The notes under the pieces are model-generated. The model did no database searches and was not told the DNA's origin. It worked only from the letters and a program-made list of their open reading frames with translations. Positions 47,519 through 57,320 of a stretch of 57,320 bases of DNA are shown piece after piece. A program made the translations under genes and the position numbers. This DNA is from Moniliella sp. 'wahieum' (Eukaryota > Basidiomycota > Moniliellomycetes > Moniliellales > Moniliellaceae), in assembly GCA_003971905.1 (NCBI GenBank), contig RSEE01000170.1, positions 1 to 57,320 on the forward strand. The letters are read 5' to 3'. Position 1 is the stretch's first letter; every line of letters begins with the position of its first letter.

Positions 47519-47923
47519 ATGGCCCGCACCAAGCAAACCGCGCGCAGTCGACCGGTGGCAAGGCGCCGCGCAAGCAACTTGCTACCAAAGCCGCGCGCAA
47601 GTCAGCCCCTACCGCGGGGAGTCAAGAAGCCCCACCGTTACAAGCCCGGTACGGTGGCGCTGCGTGAGATTCGGCGGTACCAGAAGAGCACTGAACTGTT
47701 GATTCGTAAGCTGCCGTTCCAGCGCTTGGTGCGTGAGATCTCGCAGGACTGGAAGACGGATTTGCGGTTCCAGTCGTCAGCGATTGGCGCGCTGCAGGAG
47801 GCTGCTGAAGCCTACCTCGTCGGCCTTTGAGGACACCACTTGGCTGCCATCCACGCTAAGCGCGTCACCATCCAACCCAAGGACATTGCCCTGGCTCGCC
47901 GTCTCCGTGGCGAGCGGTCGTAA
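47519..47923 (+). CDS. Histone H3
   Basis: Core nucleosome histone. ATG 47519 gives ARTKQTAR, then in the next frame [20 protein letters not shown], then [40 protein letters not shown] and [18 protein letters not shown]. The end, in another frame, is [26 protein letters not shown] with TAA at 47921-47923. The span is 405 nt against 411 expected. The four breaks are losses of 1, 2, 2 and 1 bases at AA, GG/GGA, TTTTT and AA. The lysines targeted by modification (K4, K9, K14, K27 positions) are all encoded, K9 only when the first missing A is allowed for. No intron. It is almost certainly intact in the organism. Confidence 0.9.
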
Positions 47924-49525
47924 AGCACACTTCGTCCTCCTATGCCGCCTGCGCTCCCCCCGCCCCTTCTCTTCCTGTACTCTCTCATGTCCGCTTCGTC
48001 CTCCTCCTCTGATCGTCCACTTGTGTTCGTCGTCCGTCTTGACGATCGGTGCTCCATCGATGGCACGAGTATGATGGGATGTCTTCCTGTTCCCCTTTTC
48101 CTGTTGCTGTGCGCGAGAGATGCCCACCACTCACTCGCCAAGCTACCTTTCCTCCTCCCCTGATCCCAGCCGTCTTCGCAAGGGCGGAACAAGGTAGATG
48201 TAATAGTACGTGGCATGGCCAAGCAAGGTGGGAGGATACCATACCGCGCTGTGGCCTTGCGGAAGGGATTGGGCAGATGGAAAGCAATGTAGACAGATGG
48301 GGGAGACGCGGGTTTATCGATTATCGCTGCGACGCGCACCAGCCCGCGTTGGAACTTCGGTGCAACAATAGACATGACTCCTAGTGGCCTCCTGCCTTCC
48401 AGCTTCATACTAAGCTCCATTGAAACTTTGAGCCGTTGAGTCCTCGCCTCTACCATATCCCCGCCAGGGCCCACAGGGCCTCGCTCCGTCCCTTAGCTTG
48501 ATGTCCACCACCTACCTGCCTTTCCTACGCTCACCACTTCCGCCTTCGCCTCTTGCCCACCTCGTTCCCGTGGCCCGGATCCAACCACTTCCCGCCTCTA
48601 AGTCCACTCGCCAAGAACCACGCTTCAAGCTCCAACGCGCTTCTCCCTCGCCGCCCCCTTCGTTCCCCTGAGGCCTGACCGCTGGGCCGTGCCAATCGCT
48701 CCAATGCCTGTACCTGTGCCTGTGCATGTTCCTGTGCCTGTGCCTGTACCTGTGCCGGTCGCTGTGCCGAAGGATGGTAAGCGCTAAGCACTAACCACCT
48801 AGTACCAGGACCAGGATGGGGTTCTTCGTTTCGCTAGCAAAACGTTTGCCGTGCGTGTGCCAGGGAAAGGCAGGGAGCGCTAAGCAGGAAGCTTCGAGCC
48901 CCGCTCAGGCTGAGCGACACGCTTCGTTTTCCTTGCCCTCTTTGCCTGTGGTGTGCAATCTTCCGCTTGGGCCGAAGGATGCTGTTCCGTGAACCGTTGA
49001 ACGGGATGTTGCCCCCCTTCAAATGGTGAAGCTAGAAGCTTGGACCTTGAAGAGCTTGAACAGCTTCAAGAGCTTCAAGGGCTTGAAATGGCTTTGTATA
49101 CCCCCTTACCCACTCTGCCATCCTGGGGCTTGAAGGGCCTATAAAACGTCCTGTACGCCCTGCACGTCCTGTCCTGTACGAGAGCATCGTGCTCTTCGAG
49201 GTGCCTATGGACCAGGCCCTAGCTTTGACAAGCCCACTTGTTTCCCTTGCTTGCCTGACCGGCTGACCTTGCCCTGTCGTTGTACCCATGCAATATTCAC
49301 CCCTCGTACGCTTACCTTTTTTGTACCCACAAATCGATCATTCGCTCTAGCTGGCGTGTGCCACTCTCCTCCCTGTATCGTCGAGGTGCCCGGTCAATGG
49401 GTGGGTCTGTGGAGCCAGAGGCCATGCAGGCCCCACCTGAAGTCCGGCTCATCAGGCCCGAGGCCCTGAAACTTGCAGGCACAAGGAAGAGCGGGGAAGC
49501 AGGATGGTGAATGGCCTGTGGCAGC

Positions 49526-49590
49526 TGATGATCGATGATCGATGATCGATGATCTATGGTCACCGGTCACCGGTCACTGGTCACCGGACA
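49526..49590. repeat. Adjacent heptamer satellites ATCGATG and GGTCACC
   Basis: Four GATGATC/GATCGAT units followed at once by four to five GGTCACC units; both motifs contain palindromes. Confidence 0.85.
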
Positions 49591-50911
49591 TTTACGGCCA
49601 AGTAAGGCCGCTTTCATCGTCTCTGGTCAAAGGGTAAAACCGGTGACATGGGCATGACATCATTAACCATGCACATCATGCATCATGCATCATGTGTTGG
49701 GATGTGGATGAAGCTTTTTCTGACGTGGGGTTCCCCACTCCTTACTCCTTGTTGAGCGCTCAGCTGAGCATCGTTATGATGTACCAGTTGATAGCAACAC
49801 GCCCCTGTAAAACGCTGTATCCATGTGCTTCAAGCTCCCAGCTCCCAGCTCCAAGCTCCAAGCTTCAAGAGCTTTACCAGCACGCGTTGTCTGTCCGAGT
49901 CAGTGCGTGGGTATCGGATACGACCGATCCCCGCTTCAAGCTTCAATGCCACCTGTCGATATCAATATCAATCGAACCAGACCAGACTATCGCCTACAAT
50001 ATACCAGGGCAATCCGATAACCTGCAGGGGGTGTCCCTTCGAGGCGTCTCGATCGCTAGGGGGCTGCATTGAGGCGTTGAGGCGTGACGTTGATTCGGAC
50101 GTGTTGCCATCGTGCTGCTGGGGGTCTGTAGGGACCAGGACAGTCAATATCATCGCCTGTCTGTGCTCGAACGCGTATTACTTAGTTGGAAGCGTCACGC
50201 GTCAAGCCTTCTCGGGCAGAATGGCTTCGGTAGGGACGTTCCAAATCACTATCGCCTCGGAGTTTGGTCTAGCTTGGCCAGGAACTAGGACCTAGTGCCT
50301 AACCTTGGCCGAGCTTGGCTATAGTGGCTTAGCTTGGCCTAGCTTGGCCTAGCTTTTGCAAGCTTCAAGCTTCAAGCTTCAAGGCCTGAGGCCTTGAGGC
50401 CCTGAGGCCCTGAGGCGCCTGAGGAACTGGTCAGCGGTAACCTGATCATCGATTATCGATTATCGATTACATGTTACAGCTTCCAGGTTATTTTGCAACG
50501 GGGTTATACGATCTGCGACAGGAATGTCGCACGACACACGTCACGCGTCACGCGTCACAGCCTCATTTCAAAGTTCATAACCCAGGGTGTCAGCATGCCA
50601 CTAGTCACTCAGTCACTACTCGCTAGTCGCTTGTCGCTGGTCGCCAAGTCACTCGTCCGCGTCACTAGCTTCACTAGTCGCTAGCCACGCGCCACGGGCG
50701 ACTCACCAGTCTGTCACATGTGACTGAAAGCTTGAACGTTAAACGTTAACCGGCAACTAGGTACTAACAGCTAGCCATCGGCCATCCCCCCATCCCCATC
50801 CCCTCCGCCCGGGGACCATGGGTACACGGTCCCCGAGTCCCCGTAGCTTCGCGCTTGGTCCTTTTGAAGCTTGAAGCTTGAAGCTTGGCGCTCGAAGCTT
50901 GAATACATAGC

Positions 50912-50947
50912 ACGTAACGTGTAACGCGTAACGCGTAACGCGTAACA
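50912..50947. repeat. Heptanucleotide satellite (GTAACGC)n
   Basis: Five GTAACGY units in tandem. Confidence 0.85.
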
Positions 50948-53042
50948 TGCCCCAGCCCAACGTGGATACGTCCATCATCGCATCGATCATTGACCACCGT
51001 GCATCGACTCTCGATAATCGATAACAGCGCTCGATAACCAGATCGGATAAGCCAGCCTCCGTCCATGCACATGCAGCCCGTCCCCGTCTGGCCTGGCCCA
51101 GTCCCAGTCCTGCTCCTTTTTGCCCCTGCCTCCCCCGCTTGCACGCGGCCAATCGCCCCATAGTGACTAGTGATTTAGTCCTTAGGCCTTAGGCCTTAGT
51201 ACTTAGTGACGAGCTTGATTGTTGAACTGGTGACCAGTGGCCGGTGATCAGCGCTCAGCCTAAGCGCTCAGCGAGCTGAGCGCTGAGCGGAGACCACATT
51301 GGTTGGTGGCGCCCATCATCCACCCGACCCGAAATCATCGACATGCGCCAGCATCCATCACATGGTGCTTGATGTGATATCAGATCGAGGATGGCACACA
51401 GCATCCATGAATTGATCATTCAATATTCATCTGTCACATGCATGTCAGCGCTCATCACTTGTCGCTGCCCTTGCTTCTCCGACCCCCTCTGCCCCACCCC
51501 ACCCCACCCCGCTGGACTCAAGTGGGAATAGAAGGGTTGCAATCGGACGCGCAACAACGTAATTTTCGTACTAGTTGCTATGCGAGCTACAATGGCCACG
51601 CAGCGCGTTACAACACGATGCATGAAAAGAAAGCCCACGGTCATGCATCATGCAACTGAAGTTCAGGCTTAACACGTAATGCGTAACGCTTGGCGGCCTG
51701 AGTGAGGCACCCCGAGGCACCAGAAGGGCGGACGAGGAACGCCAGTACCTCAGCTGCCAACCGGACAGATCGCTGCTGGCACCGGATAAATACGTTGGTC
51801 CTAGGTGGGTCCTAGGTGCTGGGTCCTAGTGCTGGGTCCTAGGTGGCGGGACCTGGGACCTGGTGCCTGGTCGATATCCAGCGCCAGCCATCATGCATCA
51901 GTGCATCAGCGCCATCAGCGCATCCGCCCCAGCCACAATGGCCATGTGCCCAGCAGGCCCAAGCCTCCCCACGTACCACGAGGCACCTGGCCAGGGACAC
52001 TGGCCGCGGGGCTGTGTGCTGGGCGTGAGCGCTGTGCTGAGGCTGAGCCGACACAGACAGCCTTCTTTGTTCTTTGGATGCCTTATTTTTCCGGGCACAT
52101 GCTCACGATGACATGCATCACTCATCACGCACTGGTGGGCGAGAGGCATGGCGCAGGGGGGAAGCATCATGCATGTTGCTTTGCAGTGCACACTGTCCAG
52201 GCGGGGCGACCGGGCGATCGACGGCGGCTGAGAAAGATAAAGCACACGCTGCCCGGGTGCCTGGGTTGGCAGATAGCGGCTGAGCGGTGAGTGAAAACAG
52301 ATGATTCGATGATGCGTGCTTGCGGTGGTCCACCGGGCGCTGGTGCTGGGGAGCAGCCCACTGGGCACGTAGGCTTCAAGCTTCACGGCCTACGTACATT
52401 GTCCTCGTTCGTCGTGGGGGCACACGCCCAGTGTGCGCAGATGCACCTTGCTGGTCGGCGTCCTTTGCCGACCAGTGCGGGCTGGCTGCGCTGAGCAGTG
52501 AGACGCATGATGCATGATGCGCCAAGCATCGCGCCGCACGAGGCCACTTGCGGTGCATAGCCCACTGTGCTCGCAGCGCCTGGCAGGGCAGGGGCGCAGT
52601 GGTTTGGCCGAAGCATGCACCAGCTGGGTACGTGGCTTGCATTCTGGCGGCCACGACGGCTGTGTGACGAGAGTGATTGGATACTGCGGCCTGGTGCGGG
52701 GCGGCGCCCTGGCGGGGCAGCCCACCACTGCGCACCGCATCGGCCTCTTCTCTCGGGCAATGGGCCGCGTGAAGCTTGACGCGTGAAGCTGCCCGGCTGC
52801 GCCGCGGCTGCGTCCGCTGGGCCATCGTCACCCAAGTCGCCTGAGCGACTCCCAAGCTGCAGGCAGCCATCCGCCCAGGGCCTCACCGCTGACACCCCCC
52901 AGACCCAGCCAACCCAGCACTAGCCCGTGGGCACATCCCCGTCACCAAAAGGTACAAAAGCAGCCCCCTCGATCCGTCCTGCCCCTGGTTTTCTCTCCCC
53001 CACCCATCTGCCTTCCTCCCTCTTCCTCTCTTCCTCCTCACC

Positions 53043-53262
53043 ATGAAGTTCTCCTTCGCCGCCATCTTCGCCGTCGTCGCCGCCGTTGCCGTCTCGGCTG
53101 CCCCTGCGCCCGCTCCTGTGCCTGAGAAGGGTACGTTGTCCTTTCACCCCTCCCCAGCGCTATCCATCGGCGACGGGTCCTGTTGGTTACACCTGTTTTT
53201 TCTGAGGATGCTGACCTTTCCTCCCTCGTCCAGACATGTGGTGCCAGGGCTGCGCCCGCTAA
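53043..53262 (+). CDS. Small secreted cysteine peptide precursor (38 aa)
   Basis: Not recognised as a named family. Exon 1 (53043-53130) encodes a clear signal peptide, MKFSFAAIFAVVAAVAVSAA, then PAPAPVPEK. An intron (53131-53233; GTACGT donor, GCTGACC branch, GTCCAG acceptor) leads to a short exon reading DMWCQGCAR and stop TAA (53260-53262). The predicted product is 38 residues: signal, an alternating X-Pro spacer of the kind trimmed by dipeptidyl aminopeptidases, and an eight-residue MWCQGCAR core with two cysteines. A CT-rich leader and a TACAAAA element (about 100 bp upstream) support a real gene. It may be a secreted signal or pheromone-like peptide; that role is inference. A frame error in exon 2 could hide a longer product. 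Confidence 0.6.
53131..53233 (+). other. Intron in the secreted peptide gene
   Basis: 103 nt, GTACGT...GCTGACC...CCAG, the same signals as introns in the GH15, OPT and ABCA genes. Confidence 0.7.
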
Positions 53263-54790
53263 AGGGCCAGACTCCATGACTCAGGCAGGCCGGTACCTTC
53301 TCATGGCATGCCCATCGTCGTAACCTTGGCCTGTGTCGAGTGCCTTCTTTTTTTTTCTCTCATCTTTGTGCATATCGTTGTGGGAACCGCTTGCCTGTAG
53401 GAACAGTGAGGCGTTCGCTGTCGCTGCTTAACGTTGATCTTAACGCCCATATTGTATCCCACGTCTTTTTGAAACGTCCCCCTGCACTGCTATTGTTGTG
53501 CCGTGGAACAGACACTTTACAACCTTGCGACGATCCGTCCGTCTTCAGCAGGTGGGTTGATGGGTTTGGAGAGTGGCAACGCGGTTACGAGGGAAGCCGA
53601 CGGTAGAGACGAGGCCGAGTGGCAGGACAGTTACTGAAGAGAAGGAGGTCCAGCGCAGGGCCTCGCGTGCAGCAGGAGTTGTCGGGTGAGTTGGTGTGCG
53701 AGGCGGCCCCGTTCCGCCTCTGTTCCGCCCCTGTTCCGCTCCTCCCTGTTGCCCCTCCGGGCTGCCTTCCCCTGACTGCATCACACGATCTCCCCTTTGC
53801 CTTGCTTGCTCGCCTCCCTACAGTTGGCTTAGTGCCCCTGAACTTACGGCACGAGCAAACCGGTCATGCTATCACCTCCACGTCCAAATAGAACTGCTTG
53901 TGCCAGCCACCATTACTACCGTCACAGTGACTGGTGAGGAGAAACGTGATGCATAGGACCTACACGCTAAGCTGGCTAGGTGTGCTGCTCCGTGAATCGT
54001 GTGCCAGTATGTCATAGCATATCATCTTTGGGTTTCTACGTGAGCGAAAAGACTCATGCTTGGTGGATGGATCTGAAAGCCGACGGACATGCGCATTTCA
54101 TCCCTGCACTCGCTGGCGTGAAAGAGCGCTGAGCGGCGAGTCTGCTTGGTTCCTAATTAAATGGTCGACCGTGTGGCGACTGCTCCCAAGTTCCTTGTCT
54201 GTCCCACTCTCTCTTCCTCAACTGCATTGTTGCCCTGCCAGTCTCTGTTGGTAAGCAATAGCTCTTGGTTTGCCCCGCGGTCCATTAGCTTCTTCACCTG
54301 CTGTCATCGTCAATCTAATGGCGGCACTCCGTCGTCGTTCCTCAACGCATACGGTACACTGGCAGCCCCTCAGTTGAGTTACGGCCACTGATCTCATACT
54401 ATTTCAGTCGCCACTAACCCCAGCTCGAGGTCGCCTCTCATAGCCTTCAGGACACATTGGGGAGGGGGGTCAAACTCGTGACGCGTTTCGAAATAGTTAT
54501 CGTAACCAACTGAGACGCGGGGTTACTAAGCCCGACAGCCGGTCGACCCAGCCTCAGAGACGAGATATCTGCGTTTTCAGCCTTGGGCGATGACTATGAC
54601 CGCTTGCAGCTCGATGCGAAAACTGAGATCAGGCCCTTTCCGCATCCATACTATCATTGACAGAGCTTAAGGCTGGGACAGAGGGAACGCTACGTCTAAA
54701 CCGAACCGTTCATCTTGCGGGGATTACTTGGAAGCGCCACCAAGGTTAAGGAACCTAGACGTATGTTCAAAGATTCAATAGTCCCGAGGC
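53263..54790. other. Subtelomeric stretch, nothing recognised
   Basis: Short ORFs only; the most protein-like ends IELLVPATITTVTVTGEEKR at 53956 but has no start or family match. Confidence 0.4.
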
Positions 54791-54811
54791 GCATAGCAAT
54801 CGAGGCGGAGG

Positions 54812-54847
54812 TCATCGCATACGGGCTAGCCCGTATGCGATACCTCA
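54812..54847. repeat. Perfect 26-bp palindrome within a longer inverted repeat
   Basis: TCGCATACGGGC/GCCCGTATGCGA at 54815-54840 is perfectly self-complementary. One base off on each side, the symmetry continues into GAGGT(C)A...T(A)CCTC. Flanking direct copies of TCAATAGTCCYGAGGC lie on both sides (about 54774 and 54845). Confidence 0.9.
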
Positions 54848-54892
54848 ATAGTCCTGAGGCCTATGACCTCTGACGTAGTCATCACCCGTCGA

Positions 54893-55032
54893 CGCGTGTA
54901 TCCACCGCCGGCCAGCATGGCGCTGAGCTAATGAACATTGCACCCCTGTATCCACCTGCTGCGCGCGTGGCCGGTACCTAATGAACATTGCAAGCCTGTA
55001 TCCACCCGCGGCGCCGCGCTGTCCTTACCTAA
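54893..55032. repeat. About 50-bp tandem repeat, three copies
   Basis: Units share TGTATCCACC, a variable GC-rich middle and CTAATGAACATTGCA; they start near 54897, 54947 and 54997. Confidence 0.75.
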
Positions 55033-55089
55033 TGGGTGGCGCGCGGGCGTGCATGTTGGGGCGTAGATGTTGATGGGGGGGCGATGGGG

Positions 55090-56490
55090 GCTGGTACGCT
55101 GCCTTCTTGCCTCCATCCTCCCCTCCCTCGCAGCGTTCCCCGCGCCCCAAGGTGTGTTGCCTCGCTTCCCCTCCCATCTGTGCCTCCTTCCGCCGCTCTC
55201 AGGCGCCTTGCCGCGCCTTGGCTGCCCCTCCCCACGCCCGCACTGACCCACTTTGCTGTGCCTTCTGTCCAGCCCCTGCCCGCCATCCCGCCCCGCTTTC
55301 TCCCCTTCTTTGCCCTCTTTAACCCGCATGCCTGCCTCCCACGCACGCCCCAGCAATCCCCCCCTTTCCCTCGCCCATCCCCACCAGTCGCTCGGCCATC
55401 TCCGCCGTTCATTCGGCCATCGCCACCGTCGGGTCGGTCAACCGGAAACAGGGATGGTGCAAGGCATGGTGCATGGCGTTGTGCATGCCTGCTGGCCTCA
55501 CCATGGCGCCCTGGCCGTCCGTCGTCACTGGCTCGCCTGCCGCCAGCACCACCGCGCTTGAGTTGGCCTTCTGGGTGTTCGGCTTGCCCATCTTGATCCT
55601 CGTCTCGGCCCTCTCCCACTTTGCCTCGCCCGTGTCCAAGCAGACCGTGCAGCTCCCCATGCCGCTCCATGCCATTTCATTCCACCTTGCCTCATTCTGA
55701 CCCGCTCTTTCTCCAGACTCTTGCCCTCTCACCACGTCGCTCCTGGCCACGCATTGCCACGGTTGTGTCGCCCACCTCGGCCCTCGTTACGGCCATGCTC
55801 CAACGCTTGTGTCGACTCTGTCTTGCCTTCTGCCCACCGTCTCCAAGCCTGCACTCGTCATCCCCAAGCCTGCTCCTCGTTACCAAGCCTGTGCTCGCCA
55901 TCCCCAAGCCTGTGCTCGCCATCTCCACGCCTCTGCTCCCTGTCTTCAACACCAAGCATGTATAGGAACATAGCAATGCATACCATCATTCAGCCTACCT
56001 CTCCATGCACTCTAGTACATGCACTACAGAAGCATCCGGCCCTGTCATAGATGTTGAAGCGTACAATGACGACGACGGTCGTGGGTCTTTGAGGCCAACC
56101 TAACAACGACGTCCCCCTTTGTCAAGCGCATCATTGGATAGATGATCAACAGGCGTACCAGAGCAAGTATCAACGGTGTTCCAACGAAACAACAGCATGA
56201 CTTTCGGACGGTATCAATGCCATCCTTAATGCAATTGCCGACTGTTTTGAGGAGCAAATGTACATTGTTGAGGCATGCAAACTAGGAGTATACCAGCCAC
56301 TTGCGTACATGTTTCGATGCACCATCCAACGAACATTATTCAAGTTTGCGCTGGCAATCATATGACGTTTAACAGCTCATCTCCAACGGTGTAACAACGA
56401 ATCGTAATGATGTTTGCAGGCAGTATGACCGACTTGGCTGCATGTTCAACACGGTACTGTCACCAACGTTGGCACTTCATCCTAGACATA
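55090..56490 (+). repeat. Subtelomeric family, copy 2
   Basis: Same order and orientation as 23830-25510, ending where CACCAACGTTGGCACTTCATCC matches CACCAACTCTGGCGGTTCATC of copy 1. After that point the sequence is unique to the chromosome end. Confidence 0.75.
55473..55965 (+). CDS. KPxLxI-repeat ORF, copy 2
   Basis: Unknown function. An upstream segment reads SPAASTTALELAFWVFGLPI, continuing into ILVSALSHFASPVSK (hydrophobic, membrane-like). A downstream segment, in another frame, ends TKPVLAIPKPVLAISTPLLP then VFNTKHV and TAG at 55963-55965. The shared KHV stop and K-P-V-L-A-I units tie it to copy 1. The two segments may be exons or one frame-broken exon. Paralogues may exist at other chromosome ends. 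Confidence 0.3.
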
Positions 56491-56849
56491 TTCCCAACTC
56501 CCGAGGGATGTCACGGGACTGGCTGGATGTGACGAGGTCCCTCATATACATCTAGATGTATCAGAGGGATCCCACCTGATGTATTCCAGGGTATTTTTGG
56601 CCGTGCCGTCACGACCCCCGCGCATCCGGTGACCACCCACCGGTGACCAGCATTAATTAAATAGCAACGCCGCCGCCCGCTGCCCGCCGCGACCACCACC
56701 ACCACCACCCGGAAGGCCGTCCCCAGCACCTACCACCACCACCCAACGCAAAAATATTTTTTTTCAGCACACCTCCTGATCTACCTGGCAGACACCATAT
56801 TCGGTGTCCTTTGGGGCGTAGCCCAACATGATGTAGTACTCGGTCCTGA

Positions 56850-57127
56850 GCCATCGGAGGGTGGGTGTTGTGGGTCGGGGTGGGTAGGGTTAGGGATGGT
56901 GGGTGTAACTTCTCAACGGTGCGTCCAATGGAAAAACGGAGGCCATATGCTGCAACGAGCGGACGATTCGTAGCGAGCTATCGTCGAGGCCATCGGAGGG
57001 TGGGTGTTGTGGGTCGGGGTGGGTAGGGTTAGGGATGGGTGGGTGTAACTTTTGAACGGTGGGTCGGATGGCGAATCTGAGGCCATATGCTGCATAGAGC
57101 GGACGATTTTAAGCGAGCTATCGCCTC
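56850..57127. repeat. Telomere-associated repeat, about 139-bp unit, two copies
   Basis: Units start at 56850 and 56989 with GCCATCGGAGGGTGGGTG. Each carries an internal GGTAGGGTTAGGGATGG telomere-like motif, GTGTAACTT, and GGCCATATGCTGCA..GAGCGGACGATT. Confidence 0.85.
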
Positions 57128-57129
57128 GG

Positions 57130-57296
57130 CATAACTCTCTCCCCTTCGGGTAGCTCGCTATCTACCCTCGGCATAACTCTCTCCCCTTCGGGTAGCTCGC
57201 TATCTACCCTCGGCATAACTCTCTCCCCTTCGGGTAGCTCGCTATCTACCCTCGCATAACTCTCTCCCCTTCGGGTAGCTCGCTATCTACCCTCGG
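57130..57296. repeat. Telomere-proximal 42-bp tandem repeat, four copies
   Basis: CATAACTCTCTCCCCTTCGG plus GTAGCTCGCTATCTACCCTCGG repeated at 57130, 57172, 57214 and about 57254. Copies are nearly identical, so recently homogenised. Each contains the inverted pair GATAG/CTATC around GCGAGCTAC. Confidence 0.9.
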
Positions 57297-57302
57297 CCCT
57301 CC

Positions 57303-57320
57303 CCTAGGGTTAGGGTTAGG
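57303..57320. repeat. Telomere (TTAGGG)n
   Basis: CTAGGGTTAGGGTTAGG runs to the end of the window, G-rich strand toward the right end, marking the chromosome terminus. Confidence 0.9.

Larger units (their letters stand above)
47924..53042. other. Gene-poor, heptamer-rich stretch
   Basis: No protein recognised over 5 kb. Contains many period-7 tracts: ATCGATG (49526-49553), GGTCACC (49558-49588), CATCATG (49673-49696), AGCTCCC/AGCTCCA (49830-49870), GCTTGGCCTA and GCTTCAA (50325-50385), GATTATC (50450-50470), GTCACGC (50535-50566), GTAACGC (50912-50947) and CTTAGGC (51181-51200). Also CTGTGCCTGTACC runs at 48708-48765 and a TCCTAGGTG run at 51795-51848. Confidence 0.6.

Overview
The window is the end of a chromosome from a fungus. 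It stops at the right edge in (TTAGGG)n (57303-57320), preceded by two kinds of short tandem repeat. Fungal affinity rests on a Zn2Cys6 cluster, a GH15 glucoamylase, an OPT transporter, short introns (58-137 nt, mostly GTACGT donors with CTRAC-like branch points), CT-rich sequence before start codons and a typical fungal histone H3. The lineage is inferred to be a GC-rich fungus, perhaps basidiomycetous; I cannot name the species.

Layout. 1-5.5 kb: microsatellites and a Q-rich C2H2 transcription factor on the minus strand. 5.6-18.2 kb: an oligopeptide transporter (minus), a full-length ABCA-type ABC transporter (minus) and an MDR-family oxidoreductase (plus, divergent from the ABCA gene). 18.2-31.8 kb: a gene-poor, repeat-rich block with degenerate tandem arrays, an HSP70 pseudogene, a possible novel gene and the first copy of a duplicated subtelomeric family. 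31.9-34.3 kb: a zinc-cluster transcription factor and a small membrane protein. 34.7-36.2 kb: a copia retrotransposon relic between direct repeats. 36.5-41.0 kb: a compact housekeeping island (CYP40 cyclophilin, Gbp2-like RNA-binding protein, arginyl-tRNA-protein transferase). 44.1-47.9 kb: GH15 glucoamylase and histone H3. 48-53 kb: gene-poor and rich in heptamer repeats. 53.0 kb: a 38-residue secreted cysteine peptide. 54-57.3 kb: subtelomere with a large palindrome, a second copy of the duplicated family, telomere-associated repeats and the telomere.

Most recognisable genes carry single-base frame breaks with conserved protein on both sides. In histone H3 every break is a loss of one or two bases at short homopolymers (net 6 nt short). 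I read this mainly as uncorrected long-read consensus error, not gene death. Coordinates therefore span the whole gene and the broken frames are described in the text. The HSP70 and copia pieces are different: they have real deletions and substituted key residues.

The most novel items are the small secreted WCxxC peptide gene, the dominance of period-7 satellites with palindromic cores, and the duplicated subtelomeric family that encodes a K-P-x-L-x-I repeat.
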